From positions 62,001 through 126,000 of the forward strand of contig CAVSLS010000021.1 of assembly GCA_963728845.1 (NCBI GenBank): DNA of 64,000 bases, given 5' to 3'. Positions 8,979 to 19,540 of the stretch are shown one piece after another; within the stretch, counting starts at the first letter, position 1, and each line of letters opens with the position of its first letter. The translations under genes were made by a program, and so were the position numbers. A model generated the notes under the pieces. That model ran no database searches and was not told where the DNA came from. It worked only from the letters and a program-made list of their open reading frames with translations. This stretch comes from Bog-473 sp963728845 (GTDB lineage Bacteria > Actinomycetota > Acidimicrobiia > Acidimicrobiales > RAAP-2).

Positions 8979-10736
8979 TTAGTGTTCGCGCCGGTCGCCA
9001 CTTCCGTAGCTGCGGATGGCTGCCGGGGCACCGTCGGGGACCACAACGAACGTTGGTAACACTGGCGGTACGGGTGCGTACGGCTCGTTCATCGCTGGCC
9101 TCGGGTCGACTTCGCCGCGGTTGGGCCACATCGCCATGGCCCGCTCGGCTTGTGCAGTGATTGTCAAGCAGGGATTGACGCCGATGTTGGCGGTCACCGC
9201 CGACCCATCGACCACGTGCAGTCCCGGATGCCCGTAGAGGCGGTGGTAGGGATCGATGACACCGGTCTCGGGGCTGTCACCAATGGTGCAGCCACCCAGG
9301 AAGTGAGCGGTCATCGGGACATCGAGGACCTCGCCGATGCCGCCGAACGGATGGCCGCCGATGTTCTTCGCCAGTCGGCGCATGGTCTCGTTCGCTACGG
9401 GGATCCAGGTCGGGTTCGGCAGGCCGTGGCCCTGGCGGGACGTCAGTCGGTAACGTCCAAACCGGCGCGGCTTCGTACTGACGGTCAGAGAGTTATCGTT
9501 GGTCTGCATGACGAGGCCGATGATGGCGAGCTCCGACCAGTGATTGAGGCCGAACACCAGGGACGCCAGGTGGCCCGGGTGCCGTAAGACCTGACCGATC
9601 CAGCGGAGCCATCGGGGGACGCGTCCACCGCCGTCGGTCATGACCGTCGCCAGGAGGCCCATGGCGTTAGAGCCCTTGCCGTAGCGAACCGGTTCGATGT
9701 GGGTCCGATCGTCGGGGTGGATCGACGACGTGATCGCCACACCTACGGTGAAGTCGGGCTTGTCCTTGTTCCATGGGCTGGTCATGGCGCCGCAAAGGGC
9801 CTCAGAGTTGGTGCGTGTGAGTACGCCGAGCCGGTCAGAGATCCTCGGTAGGACCCCTTCGGCCCTGAGGCGGTGCAGGAGCTGTTGGGTGCCCCACGTC
9901 CCGGCGGCGAACACGACCTGCTCGGCGGTGATAGTTGCTCTGGTGCGTCGGGCCATCCAGGAGCCGGTGCTCTTGGTGCTGACGTCGTAGCCACCGTCTG
10001 CGCGCGGGCGTACCTTCTCGACAGTGGTGAGGGGGAGGACCTTAGCGCCGGCTTGCTCGGCCAGGTATAGGTAGTTCTTGACGAGGGTGTTCTTGGCGTT
10101 GTTCGGGCAGCCAGTCATGCACTGGCCGCACTCGATGCAGCCGCGTCGGACCGGCCCGGCGCCACCGAAGAAAGGGTCGGGGACCTCTTCGCCTGGCTCC
10201 TTGCGCCCGTCCCGGCCGAAGAACACGCCGACGGGGGCCATGCCGAAGGAGTCGCCGACGCCCATCTCTTCAGCGACGGTGCGCAGGGCGACATCTGAGG
10301 GCGTCATCGTCGGATTGGTGACGACCCCGAGCATGCGCTTGGCGAGGTCGTAGAACGGAGCCAACTCGCTGCGCCAGTCGGTGATGTGCGCCCACTGTGG
10401 GTCGCGGTAGAACGCGTCGGATTTTGGCTCATAGAGCGTGTTGGCGTAGACGAGCGAGCCTCCGCCGACACCGGCCCCCGCCAGGACGATGACGTCCTTC
10501 AGCAGGTGGATGCGTTGGATGCCGAAGCACTTCAGCATCGGTGCCCACAAGAACCGCCGTACGTCCCATGACGTCTCGGCGAATTCGTCGTCTGCGAAGC
10601 GCCGGCCAGCCTCGACGACGCAGACGCGATAGCCCTTCTCGCTCAATCGCATCGCAGTGACCGATCCCCCGAAGCCCGACCCGACGACGAGGACATCAAA
10701 GTCCATGTGGCCTGCTGACTCGGTGGGGGCATTCAA
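8979..10736 (-). CDS. choD: GMC-family oxidoreductase, ChoD-type cholesterol oxidase
   Basis: 585-residue FAD enzyme closely matching mycobacterial ChoD as I recall it: FAD motif VVGSGFGGSVTAMRLSEKGYRV near the N-terminus, ETSWDVRRFLWAP, GIQRIHLLKDVIVLAGAGVG, DWRSELAPFYDLAKRMLGVV, a cysteine cluster CIECGQCMTGC, KNTLVKNYLYLAE, FAAGTWGTQQLL, TNSEALCGAMTSP and a C-terminal HFLGGCTIGD and VVDGSAVTANIGVNPCLTI. Expected to oxidise a 3-beta-hydroxysteroid or related alcohol with O2 or another acceptor. ATG at 10736, or an internal ATG ten codons later directly before DFDVLVVGSG. Intact. No kstR-type operator was identified. Confidence 0.88.
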   Translation of the reverse strand: MNAPTESAGHMDFDVLVVGSGFGGSVTAMRLSEKGYRVCVVEAGRRFADDEFAETSWDVRRFLWAPMLKCFGIQRIHLLKDVIVLAGAGVGGGSLVYANTLYEPKSDAFYRDPQWAHITDWRSELAPFYDLAKRMLGVVTNPTMTPSDVALRTVAEEMGVGDSFGMAPVGVFFGRDGRKEPGEEVPDPFFGGAGPVRRGCIECGQCMTGCPNNAKNTLVKNYLYLAEQAGAKVLPLTTVEKVRPRADGGYDVSTKSTGSWMARRTRATITAEQVVFAAGTWGTQQLLHRLRAEGVLPRISDRLGVLTRTNSEALCGAMTSPWNKDKPDFTVGVAITSSIHPDDRTHIEPVRYGKGSNAMGLLATVMTDGGGRVPRWLRWIGQVLRHPGHLASLVFGLNHWSELAIIGLVMQTNDNSLTVSTKPRRFGRYRLTSRQGHGLPNPTWIPVANETMRRLAKNIGGHPFGGIGEVLDVPMTAHFLGGCTIGDSPETGVIDPYHRLYGHPGLHVVDGSAVTANIGVNPCLTITAQAERAMAMWPNRGEVDPRPAMNEPYAPVPPVLPTFVVVPDGAPAAIRSYGSGDRREH

Positions 10737-10910
10737 GGTGTCAGTCTCGAATATCGGTGCCGTCGGCTAGCCCCTCTGCTTGACGGACCGAACCACCGTC
10801 GATCCTTGCTCTCATGTTCACGACCCGGAATCTAACGTCGGGAGATCAGGTGAATTTGCAGTGCACAGTAAGTGACTCCATGGCGATAGTGAGCGCCAAC
10901 AACATAAGGG

Positions 10911-12090
10911 TCATTCCGACGTGGGTCGGTTACGACCGTAGACCTCATGACTTGATACCCACTCATCGGCTGCGATCGCCGAAGCGAGTGACAGCTCACC
11001 GCAGAGCACGGTCGCCGCCACAATTTCGGCAAACGCCTGCACACGCTCTTGGCCATAGCAGCCGAGTACCTCGAGGCATTCGCGCTGCGTCGGTAGGCCG
11101 GTCCCGCCACCAACGGTGGCGACTACGAGAGAAGGGATCGTGACCGAAAGGTAGTAGCTCCCGTCGGGGCGCAGCTCGCTAAAGCTGAAGCCAGCCGAGG
11201 ACTCGGCCACGTTAGCGACGTCCTGGCCGCAGGCGACGAATATGGCTGCGATTCCATTCGCGTAGTGGGCACCGTTGCTGATCGAAGCGGCGAGCAGGCT
11301 GCCCATGTTCGAAAGCTGGCGCAGTCGATAGAGGTCCTCGGCGCTCGTGTGCATCACGCTCTTCGATCAGCGCAGCCGGCAGCGTCGCTTCGGCCACTAC
11401 CCGTTTGCCACGGGTATGGAGGTTGTTCAAGCTCGAATGCTTCTTGTCAGTATCCAGATTGGCGGCGAGCGCGAAGTCCGTGAGCCCGCGGGGTTGCTGA
11501 TTGATCATCCACTTACACACCTCATGGACCGACTTCGTCACCATATTCTGGCCGGCCGCGTCGCCAGTGGTGAAGTTGAAGCGGAGCCAGCGCATCGGGC
11601 CCAGCGCGTATTGCTCGATGTCGCGAAGGCTTCCAAACCGGGTCGATTCGTCGGCCTTGGTTTTGATGATGGCGAAGCTCTCTTCAACCCATTGGCCGAA
11701 GTCGCGAGCAGCTCGGGCGTCTTCGAATACGAACACCGGTGCCCGCTGCATGGCGTCGTCAATGACCGTAGCCGTGACGCCACCCGCCGCGCGAGTGAGA
11801 CGCATCCCCCGGCCGTAGCTGGCGACCAGGGTACCCTCGGTGGTTGCCAGAGGCACGAAATACTCCCCCGATGCGTGCTCGCCATTGATGAGGAGTGGAC
11901 CGGCGAAGCCCAGCGGTACCTGCGCCACTCCGCTGAAGCCCTCCATGTTCCCGGGTACGACACCGGGATCAAATGAGAAGGCGGCGACGTGATGGAGCCG
12001 TGCGCCCGTCTCCGCACTCACCGCCCGGCGCCGCGCCGCAGCAGCATCGTGGGTGTAGTCATCACGGTCGTCACGTGGAAGCTGGCGCAC
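10911..12090 (-). pseudogene. hydroxymethylglutaryl-CoA reductase, one frameshift
   Basis: HMG-CoA reductase makes mevalonate from HMG-CoA with NAD(P)H. Motifs in order: EGFSGVAQVPLGFAGPL (the ENVIG-P region), TTEGTLVASYGRGMRLT, TTGDAAGQNMVTKSV (DAMG-N-type coenzyme site), NLDTDKKHSSLNNL (catalytic Asp/Lys region), SNGAHYANGIAAIFVACGQD, and ATVGGGTGLPTQ. The frame shifts once near 11355. GTG start at 12090 follows GGGAGGGGGAC; an upstream 39-codon extension in the same frame is less likely. The DKKxS motif reads DKKHS. Downstream of the transporter and next to choD. Confidence 0.8.
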
Positions 12091-12420
12091 CGTCCCCCTC
12101 CCTGCACCGCCACGAGGAATTGCTTCGATTTCGACAACCCATGGTCTCACCCCACCAATGAGAATGATGTTGCCAGGCCGCTGCCGCCTGCTCTTCGCCT
12201 CGGCCACCCTCCAGCTCTCTGGACTGCCCTTGGATCCCAGTGCTCGGGATTCTTTCCACCCGTCAGTCGAGACCCCTTTGGCGCGATCTGTCCGATCAAG
12301 TAGGTCCCATGGCCGTTGTGGGACTCATTGACTAACGAGGGTACCCGGCGCCGGACCGACGATGCCACGCCGGACCAGGAGCCACTGGGTTGCCATCGAG
12401 GAGGGGAAACGACCGCCGGT

Positions 12421-14238
12421 TCACACCGTCGCCGTGGGAGTGCCAGATTGAGCGAGGTGGGCCAGCTCTTCCTGGATCAACTGCTCGTAGTGCTCCTCGT
12501 CCCGCTTGGCCTTGCGCGGGCTCCATCGGCCCTTAATCAAGAAGATCGTCGGCAGGAACACGACCATGCCGCCCACGCACACCCAGTACCAACGCTGCCA
12601 CTGCTTGGGTGTCTCGTTCACCGCGTTCTGCAGCGCCATCAGCTGCGCCGAGTGCGCGGAGAGGTAGTCGAGCTGTGCGGTATAGGGGACGACCAGAGTA
12701 TCGAGTTTCTTCTCGTTGGCCACCAGCTGGGCGAAGTTCGCTGCGCCGATCGCCTTGGTGGTCGCCGCAATGTTGGCCGCCGAGGGGTTCTTCGCCACCG
12801 CGTTTACGACCGCCTGGTGCTCCTTGATCACAGTCAAGAGCGCGGCGTGGCTGGTGGCGAAGGCCACGGACGCCGGGTGTTCCTTCAAGAAGGCCTGGAT
12901 CTGCGGCGTGGCGTAGGGCTGGTTGTCGATGATCGGATTCACCGTGTTGATCACGAGCGGCAGGAAGATGAACGAGATGGCGACGACAAGGCGTAGGAGC
13001 CAACCCCATAGAGCGAGCCCGGTGGCCACGAGCGCGGGGTTCTTCGCCTCGACCGTCTCGGTGTAGGCGGCCATCCACGGGGCATAACAGATCGACAGGC
13101 ACACGGCCAGACATACGCCGAGGAAGACCAGCGTCGAGTACCCGGTGTAAGGGTGGGTCGCCCGGAGCAAGAAGAGAATCAGGAAGATGATCGCCCCGAT
13201 GGCGCCGACCACCATGAAGGGCTTGCGCACCTTGAGCTTGTCCGAGACGAACCCCACCACGACGAGAGTCACGATCTCGGCCCCCCAGAACCACTGGTTC
13301 AGTCCGTTGGCCTGGGACACCGAGAAGTTCGACCCGTCGGGGTTCTTGAACACGGTGGACCAATAGATGGTGGAGAATCCGGCGGCCGCGTAGTACACGA
13401 GGAGGAACAGCGCGATACCGAGGGCGGAACCCACGAGGTCCCACTTGAGGATCTGCGCCCAGGGCCGCTGCGTTGCCTTGAGCAACTCTTCGTCGGAAAT
13501 GCCGCGGGCGCGGGCTTCGAGGAGAGCAGCGTCGCTCATCGAGACCATCAACTGGTCGCGCAGCCTCGAGGAAAGGTCCTTCAAGAAGAAGAGGCACAGC
13601 ACGAACACGATGAGTGCGGTGATGCCCGAGAAGTAGAACTGGCTGTGCCAGCCGGTGGGGTTTGAGGCGCTCGTAAAGTGGTCGAGCGTGTGGGCGGCAA
13701 CCACGCTCACGACGAGCGAGCCGGCGACCGGGCCGAGCGTCCAGAATCCCATGGCCGACGCCCGGCCGATCTGGGGGCTGAAGTCGCGCACGAGGGCTGG
13801 GGTGGCCACGAGGATGGCACCTTCGACCAGACCGAGCAGGCAGATCACCGTGGCGAACGCCCACTCGGTATGCGTGGCCGGGACGCCGAAGGTGATGAGG
13901 ATGCCCACGATGAGCAGCCCGTAGATCACGACGTTGGAACGTCCGAGCCGGTCGGTCTGGCTGGCGGGCAGCGAAGCGAATGCGCCGATGGCGTTCGAGA
14001 TGATGACGATCCAGACGTAGAAGGAGAACGACATGTGGTACGTCGCCAGGATGTTCGGGGTGACGCCGGTCTGCGTGTAGTACGTGTAGTACAAGACGAT
14101 TGTGGCGATGACTGCCAAACCCAGGAGCCCGATTCGTCGACCAGAGTCCGGGTATTCGTCGATCTGGTGCACGAAGAGGAAGCGGAATACGGGGCTACGT
14201 TGTTTGCGGGCCACCGGCCTCGTCGGATTCGTGGTCAT
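12421..14238 (-). CDS. MFS transporter with extended C-terminal loop
   Basis: 605-residue membrane protein; about twelve hydrophobic segments, the MFS loop DRLGR after the second helix (ASQTDRLGRSNVVIYG), WTLGPVAGSLVV, and after helix ten or so a long hydrophilic Ala-rich insertion (HPASVAFATSHAALLTVIK to QLDYLSAHSAQLMALQN) before a last helix. ATG at 14238 is preferred over one 15 codons upstream. The large soluble loop is atypical for sugar or drug MFS proteins. Substrate unknown; it is convergent to nothing and lies upstream of the HMG-CoA reductase on the same strand, 330 bases apart. Confidence 0.85.
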   Translation of the reverse strand: MTTNPTRPVARKQRSPVFRFLFVHQIDEYPDSGRRIGLLGLAVIATIVLYYTYYTQTGVTPNILATYHMSFSFYVWIVIISNAIGAFASLPASQTDRLGRSNVVIYGLLIVGILITFGVPATHTEWAFATVICLLGLVEGAILVATPALVRDFSPQIGRASAMGFWTLGPVAGSLVVSVVAAHTLDHFTSASNPTGWHSQFYFSGITALIVFVLCLFFLKDLSSRLRDQLMVSMSDAALLEARARGISDEELLKATQRPWAQILKWDLVGSALGIALFLLVYYAAAGFSTIYWSTVFKNPDGSNFSVSQANGLNQWFWGAEIVTLVVVGFVSDKLKVRKPFMVVGAIGAIIFLILFLLRATHPYTGYSTLVFLGVCLAVCLSICYAPWMAAYTETVEAKNPALVATGLALWGWLLRLVVAISFIFLPLVINTVNPIIDNQPYATPQIQAFLKEHPASVAFATSHAALLTVIKEHQAVVNAVAKNPSAANIAATTKAIGAANFAQLVANEKKLDTLVVPYTAQLDYLSAHSAQLMALQNAVNETPKQWQRWYWVCVGGMVVFLPTIFLIKGRWSPRKAKRDEEHYEQLIQEELAHLAQSGTPTATV

Positions 14239-14689
14239 CGGGACCCCCCGTCTGCCACCGAGGCCGACCCCTCTAGGTCGCAATCGTTAACACGAAATTA
14301 GCTCAAGTGGTCGGCTGACAACACCCCCTTTTGACGGGACATTCATTCAATGGTGAGGTTGCTCATGCCCATGACCGACGGACGGACCACTTGCTCGGTG
14401 GCGGCGGCCGAGCCTCGAGCGGACCATCGGGTCACTGCGTCTTGTCAGGACTGCAATGTCTTAAAGTGAGCAAGGACTCCGGACACGGTGGGAGGGCGAC
14501 GCGAGGGCCGATTCATGGCACGATATCTCGAGTCCTCCGCAGTCAGGCCAGGCGCTGAATCGGCTAGATGGTCCCTCATGGCTTTGCCGGGGACCAAGGC
14601 ACGCGTCTTCGCTTCAACCTCCGGTGCACCGTGGGGGATTCACCCCTATCATGCGATCTGCAAGACCATTTCTGATTCGGAGGCACTGA
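14239..14689. other. divergent intergenic region, no gene seen
   Basis: About 450 bases between the MFS gene (minus) and the universal stress gene (plus). Short frames here have no recognisable family and I see no terminator or RNA motif. Confidence 0.4.
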
Positions 14690-15117
14690 ATGTTCTCCAC
14701 AATCGTTGTTGGCACCGACGGCTCCGATACTGCAGCAGTGGCCGTAACAATGGCCGCTCAAATTGCTCGCCAGAACGCCGCGACGCTGCACCTTCTATCG
14801 GTGTCTCGGTTGGCCGCCGGCGTGGGCGGCGGAGGCCTTGCTTCAGGGGATCCGGTGGGCGGCGACGCTCTCTGAAGCTTGCGGCGGATCGGATGATCGA
14901 GGAGGTGGCTCGCGAGATTGAGGGCCTTGACGTGGTGACTCACACCGAATCGGGTGCTCCGGCAACAGCAATCGTTCGGTACACGGACGAGATCGGAGCC
15001 GACCTGATCGTGGTCGGGAGCAAGGGGATGCAGGGAAAGCGAAGGATCATTGGCTCTGTACCCAATACCGTGGCTCACAATGCGGGCTGCCACGTCCTGA
15101 TTGTCAAGACCACTTGA
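14690..15117 (+). pseudogene. universal stress protein (UspA family), one frameshift
   Basis: N-terminal part MFSTIVVGTDGSDTAAVAV is the Usp strand 1 and nucleotide site; after a shift near 14855-14875 the other frame gives EIGADLIVVGSKGMQGKRR, the G-x2-G-x9-G(S/T) ATP-binding motif region, then GSVPNTVAHNAGCHVLIVKT and a stop at 15115-15117. Combined length about 143 residues is normal for single-domain Usp. ATG at 14690 follows GGAGG. Confidence 0.8.
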
Positions 15118-15258
15118 TATCTGCGAGTGGGACCCGGTGATTTCGAATGACGGGTTTCCTACGTGCCGTTCGGACGAACCCGACGGAATCCAGCTGCGAT
15201 TCTGCACGCCCTTCTCGGAGTCATTTCTCGTCAGCGCGGTACGGCCACGGGGACGGCC

Positions 15259-16788
15259 GTGAGTTTTAATCTTTCGTGCATAATTCGAGAAGCTTCCTGG
15301 CAGTACCCAGAGAAGGCTGCGGCGCTGTATCCGAACGGCAATCTCACGTTCCGTGAGCTCGACGAGCTCTCCGACCGATTTGCGGCGGGGCTGGGAGATG
15401 CCGGTGTCGTACCCGGCAACAGCGTTGCGCTCCAGCTCCCAAATCTTCCCGAGTTCCTCGTTGCCTATTTCGGCATCCTAAAGGCGGGCGCCGTGGTCGT
15501 TCCGATGAACGTCCTCTTGAAAGCCCCGGAGGTTGAGTTCTATCTGGCCAATTCAGGTGCCCAAGTATTCGTCACCTTTGCGATGTTCGCCGACGAGGCC
15601 CTGAAAGGTGCTGAACAAGCCGCCGTGGACAAGATCTATGTCGTGGGAAGCACCGACTTCACCGAGACAGCGATGCCTTTCTCTGAGCTTATAGACAGAC
15701 CATCCGGTCCTGTGTTCGAGCCCCGCTCACCGATGGACACCGCGGTCATCATCTACACCTCGGGGACTACCGGGACTCCGAAGGGCGCGGAGCTGACACA
15801 TTTCCAGCTCTACATGAACTCAGACATCCCGGGGAGGATCTTCGGGGTGGAGGAAAACGACATCGTCATCGTCGCCGTCCCACTCTTCCACGTCTTTGGA
15901 CTCTCGAGCATCCTGAACATCGTCGTGCGCTTCGGGGCAACGATGGTGCTCCTTCCCCGATTCGACTCGACGGCTGTCCTCCAATCGATCATGAACTACC
16001 GCGCCACCATCTTTGAGGGCGTTCCCACGATGTACGTCGATCTGCTGTCGCAGTCCGATTTCGATGACTACGACCTGTCTTCGTTGCGCGTCGCGATATC
16101 CGGCGGAGCCGCGATCCCCGCTGAAGTTCTGGAGGAGTTCGAACGCCGGGTGGGCGTGGTGATCCTCGAGGGCTACGGACTCTCGGAGACCGCGTCGGCG
16201 GCCACGTTCAATCAGGACGCCGCCGAACGCAAGGCCTACAGCGTCGGAAAGCCGATCTGGGGCACCGAGGTGGCGATCTGGGACAAGAACGAGCAGCCAC
16301 TGCCCGCTGGCAAGGACAACGTGGGTGAGATCGTCATCCGCGGCTACAACGTCATGAAGGGCTACCACGGCCGGCCCGACGCCGACGCGGAAGCCTTCAC
16401 CGGCGATTGGTTCCACACCGGTGACCTCGGCTACGTCGACGACGAGGGTTTCTTCTTCATCGTGGACCGCAAGAAGGAGCTGATCATTCGGGGTGGCTAC
16501 AACGTCTATCCACGTGAGATCGAAGAAGTCCTATACACTCACCCAGCGATCTTCGAGGCGGCAGTACTTGGCATGCCTGACCCGAGGGTGGGTGAGGAGG
16601 TGATGGCCTTCGTCTCGTTGCGAGTCGGCGCCATTGCGAGTCCCTCAGAGATCATCGACTACGTCAAAGAACGCGTGGCGGCCTACAAGTACCCGCGCCG
16701 GGTCGAAATCCGCGACATCCTTCCCAAGGGATCGACCGGCAAGATCTTGAAGACAGAGCTCAAAGCCGACTTGAGCGAGCAGGAGTGA
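15259..16788 (+). CDS. long-chain-fatty-acid--CoA ligase (FadD-like)
   Basis: 509-residue ATP-dependent acyl-CoA ligase, intact. P-loop IIYTSGTTGTPKGAELTH, substrate segment FGLSSILN, ATP motif EGYGLSETASAATFN, GEIVIRGYNVMKGY, WFHTGDLGYVDDEGFFFIVDRKKELI and C-terminal catalytic lysine in LPKGSTGKILKTEL. GTG at 15259 is chosen because the protein-like sequence (FNLSCIIREASWQYPEKAA) starts there; the upstream frame is unlike the family. Probably feeds beta-oxidation or storage-lipid synthesis. Confidence 0.9.
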   Translation: MSFNLSCIIREASWQYPEKAAALYPNGNLTFRELDELSDRFAAGLGDAGVVPGNSVALQLPNLPEFLVAYFGILKAGAVVVPMNVLLKAPEVEFYLANSGAQVFVTFAMFADEALKGAEQAAVDKIYVVGSTDFTETAMPFSELIDRPSGPVFEPRSPMDTAVIIYTSGTTGTPKGAELTHFQLYMNSDIPGRIFGVEENDIVIVAVPLFHVFGLSSILNIVVRFGATMVLLPRFDSTAVLQSIMNYRATIFEGVPTMYVDLLSQSDFDDYDLSSLRVAISGGAAIPAEVLEEFERRVGVVILEGYGLSETASAATFNQDAAERKAYSVGKPIWGTEVAIWDKNEQPLPAGKDNVGEIVIRGYNVMKGYHGRPDADAEAFTGDWFHTGDLGYVDDEGFFFIVDRKKELIIRGGYNVYPREIEEVLYTHPAIFEAAVLGMPDPRVGEEVMAFVSLRVGAIASPSEIIDYVKERVAAYKYPRRVEIRDILPKGSTGKILKTELKADLSEQE

Positions 16789-16927
16789 TCACCGTCACGA
16801 CCGTGCTCGGTTCATCCGGTGGCAGGACTGGTGGCCCGATGCAATGGATCAGCGATCAGCGACGCCCGGTCCCGAACGGGGGCATTGTGCCAGGGACAAG
16901 CTGGAGCGTCTCATCTGAGGACGCGTC

Positions 16928-18195
16928 CTACAAGGGAATCAGTGCGGATCCAAGCTCGGACGCGGCAGTAGATGTGGGATCGAGCCACTCGCACAATGCC
17001 TCATAGATAGCGGGAAGGTTGAGCAGATTGAAGTGGTGGAGCCCCCCGAGATGGCGCGTGTGCTCAAGGGGGAAGGGGATGCGCCCGCCATTACGGGATT
17101 GGCCGCGGGCACTGCCGGGCTGGACGAGAAGGTCGCCCACCAATCGACCGAGCGGATTGTTGCGGCTTGCTGTCACTGTGGCGCTGACCGCATAGTGATT
17201 GGCCCAAGGGATGAGCGGAACGTCGTTGGGTGCGCGCTTCGATCCGGAGCCACCGTCGCGCCAATCCTCGTCGAGCAGATAGCCGGCACTGAGATCCTTG
17301 ACTCCCGCGCTGCGCCTGTCGAGGACCGAAGCCAGCGGCCGACTTTCATCGAGCTTGTCGAACACGCCGCTGAGTCGGCTCACCCACTGCTCGAGGCCCG
17401 CCCCCAGATGTGGAGTGCCGAGGTAGAAGACGTGTCGCAGCATCGAGACCCACGAATGGCTCTCTCGATGTGCATAGTGGCACGCGCTGCGGGAAACGAG
17501 ACCACCCATCGAATGACCTACGTGGATCAACTCGGTGACGGGAGTGGGCCAGGTTCGCCACGACATCTTCAAGGAGTGAGGCGAGGTGTTGACCGTTCTC
17601 GGAGATGTGGAGTCCGGTGTTGTAGCGCAGATACACGGGGGTGTAACCAAAGATCTTCAGCGAGCCGTGAACCATAGGTGGACTCGGTGCTCAGGCCATG
17701 GCGATCCGCGTGCAGCCTCCAGGATTCCTCGGTTTCGCCCAAGCCATGAAGGAAAACCGCAACCTTCGACGTCGCCTCGGGGAACTCGACTTCGAGAGAG
17801 TGGCGCCGAGGCGCGACGTCTGCTCGAGAGCACCGAATGGCCATCGGGATCGCCAATGGGCTGTCCTTGTCGGCGAGCTCATCTCCCAAGATCGCGTTCA
17901 GCACTGCCAATGCCAGGTTGCTTCGCGGAGTCGATCCTGCCGGAGAGGCTGAACCCGCGGTCGCACCGACAAGTTCGCTGGCGACTGTGCCGGCGGCGAG
18001 GCCTGTCCCTCGTATCAAGGTGTAGACGCCGGTGGCGATGACGTCATGGATGAGTCGGGCGGGAAGGCTGGCCGGAGCAGTAAGTGCGAACGTCCTGCCG
18101 ACGACAGCGCGGTGCACCTGCTCGACGTGCGACACGGTGTCAGCCAGCGTCCGCGTTGCCAGCTGACCGCTGGCCCGGATCTCGTCAGACCTCAT
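16928..18195 (-). pseudogene. PGAP1-like alpha/beta-hydrolase lipase, two frameshifts
   Basis: ATG at 18195 has a strong GGGGGAGGG site. The N-terminal frame gives MRSDEIRASGQLATRTLAD and an alanine-rich helical region, then VAVFLHGLGETEESWRLHA; after a shift near 17670 PVYLRYNTGLHISENGQHL; after a second near 17555 ELIHVGHSMGGLVSR (nucleophile Ser), FYLGTPHLGAGLEQW, RRSAGVKDLSAGYLLDEDW and GLHHFNLLNLPAIYEALCEWL. An esterase/lipase of the triacylglycerol lipase / PGAP1 type. A C-terminal fragment of a close paralog lies at 8423-8760. It converges with the acyl-CoA ligase. Confidence 0.75.
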
Positions 18196-18473
18196 TACCC
18201 TCCCCCGACAGGGCTCCACTTTACCAATGTGGCCCTTGGAGACCCTGACTAACGCCGTCGGTGGCAACAGGGTCGAAGGTGCCTCCCAAGGTTCCGATTG
18301 GCTGACTCGGGGTCTGCCCCACTCGTGCGGCCGGCGAGGCCCCGTGCCTGCGATCGGGGCACCACTGTGCGATGAGAACCTGCCGAAGGCCTCTACTTCG
18401 CGTCTTGTCTTTGTGGAGAGAATTGGAGTAGCCACAAAGTGGCGAATCGAGGCCCAAGGTGAAGGAGGACCCC

Positions 18474-18746
18474 ATGACCAGCACAGAGACCGGATCTGGC
18501 AGCGCTGATCGGATCATCGAGTCGTTTCATGGTGCCGGGAACACGGCACTCGAATCGGTGCGGAAGTTCCTTGACGCCGTAAATGGTGTCTTTCCAGACG
18601 TGCGGACGGACAACGGCCCGCGCCAGCAGATCATCGATTCGGCGTTCAAGATGACCGAGGAGCTCGTCGGCGCATCGACCCAGCTTGCGGAGAAGATCGT
18701 AAAGGCGAGTCGGGACGCTCTGGGGGAGGCGGACAAGGGAGGCTGA
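18474..18746 (+). CDS. small helical hypothetical protein
   Basis: 90 residues beginning MTSTETGSGSADRI; ATG at 18474 sits after AAGGAGG. Content is amphipathic helices (NTALESVRKFLDAVN, LVGASTQLAEKIVKASRDAL) with no cysteine or membrane segment. The pattern is loosely phasin-like, which would fit storage-lipid neighbours, but that is only an impression; no family is claimed. A GCCACaaaGTGGC hairpin lies about 30 bases upstream of the start. Confidence 0.65.
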   Translation: MTSTETGSGSADRIIESFHGAGNTALESVRKFLDAVNGVFPDVRTDNGPRQQIIDSAFKMTEELVGASTQLAEKIVKASRDALGEADKGG

Positions 18747-19540
18747 AGGCTCTCGGAGAGGAGCTGAAGGGGAGTCAGTCCCTTCTTGTGAGCGATTCCC
18801 GGCGGACTGGGGGGGGGAAACGTCTGACCCAAAACTTTGGCATGAAGGAGCGGGGCTCCGCTCGCCGTGACGGCTCCGGTCTCGAGATCGATCTCCCAGT
18901 CGACGGGTTCTCCTCCTCCGTGCGACTCGAGGCGCTTGTGTTTAGTGGCAGAGCCGCGGAGGTCAATTTCCTTCCCGGAGTACCTCGGCGAGCCTTCCTC
19001 CGTTGGCAGTCTGACGAGGCTGCAGGACTCGGGCCTGGCGCTACGCTCACACATCTGCTCCCTCCGAAGAGGCCTTTGACGCCTTGCTCGCTAGAGCGAC
19101 AGGAGTTCAACAAGGAGGGTCCCAGGGGGCACACTGCCTTGAACTCTGAGTAGACCGCCGATCCTGCCTTCGCCTAGAACGAGGGTGTTGACATCGTTCC
19201 CGACAGAGGACCCCCGCGTGCCGATGACTGCTGTGCGACCACCGTGGCTGGAGCTGCCAGACAGTTCGGCATGCTGCTGCCCCATGGACTTCGGAGCGTA
19301 TCTCAACCGCTCGGGATCGTGAGCTCCCGGTCGTGACGTACGGCGGTACGGGGCGTGGTCCGGTCGGGATTGTCCAGTCGGCGTTCGTGTTTATCCGCCC
19401 TGCGGGATCACCATGAGCCGTACTCCTGCCAGATAAGAATTGGGCTAGCTCGGCCCAGGGAGGGCTGGACGGTCATGACCGCCGACGGTACGAGCAGGCT
19501 CATGCCTAAGGCTCCCGTCGCTATGACAAGAGGAGGCACT
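18747..19540. other. long non-coding stretch
   Basis: Nearly 800 bases. Several open frames on both strands have arginine/serine-rich translations without family character, and none has a convincing ribosome binding site. An AAGGGgagtcagTCCCTT imperfect hairpin near 18765-18785 could terminate the small helical gene. Confidence 0.4.

Noticed and set aside
12533..13864. 443-codon minus-strand frame inside the MFS gene
   Set aside because: A shadow frame of the transporter, rich in Arg and Pro, with no membrane helices.
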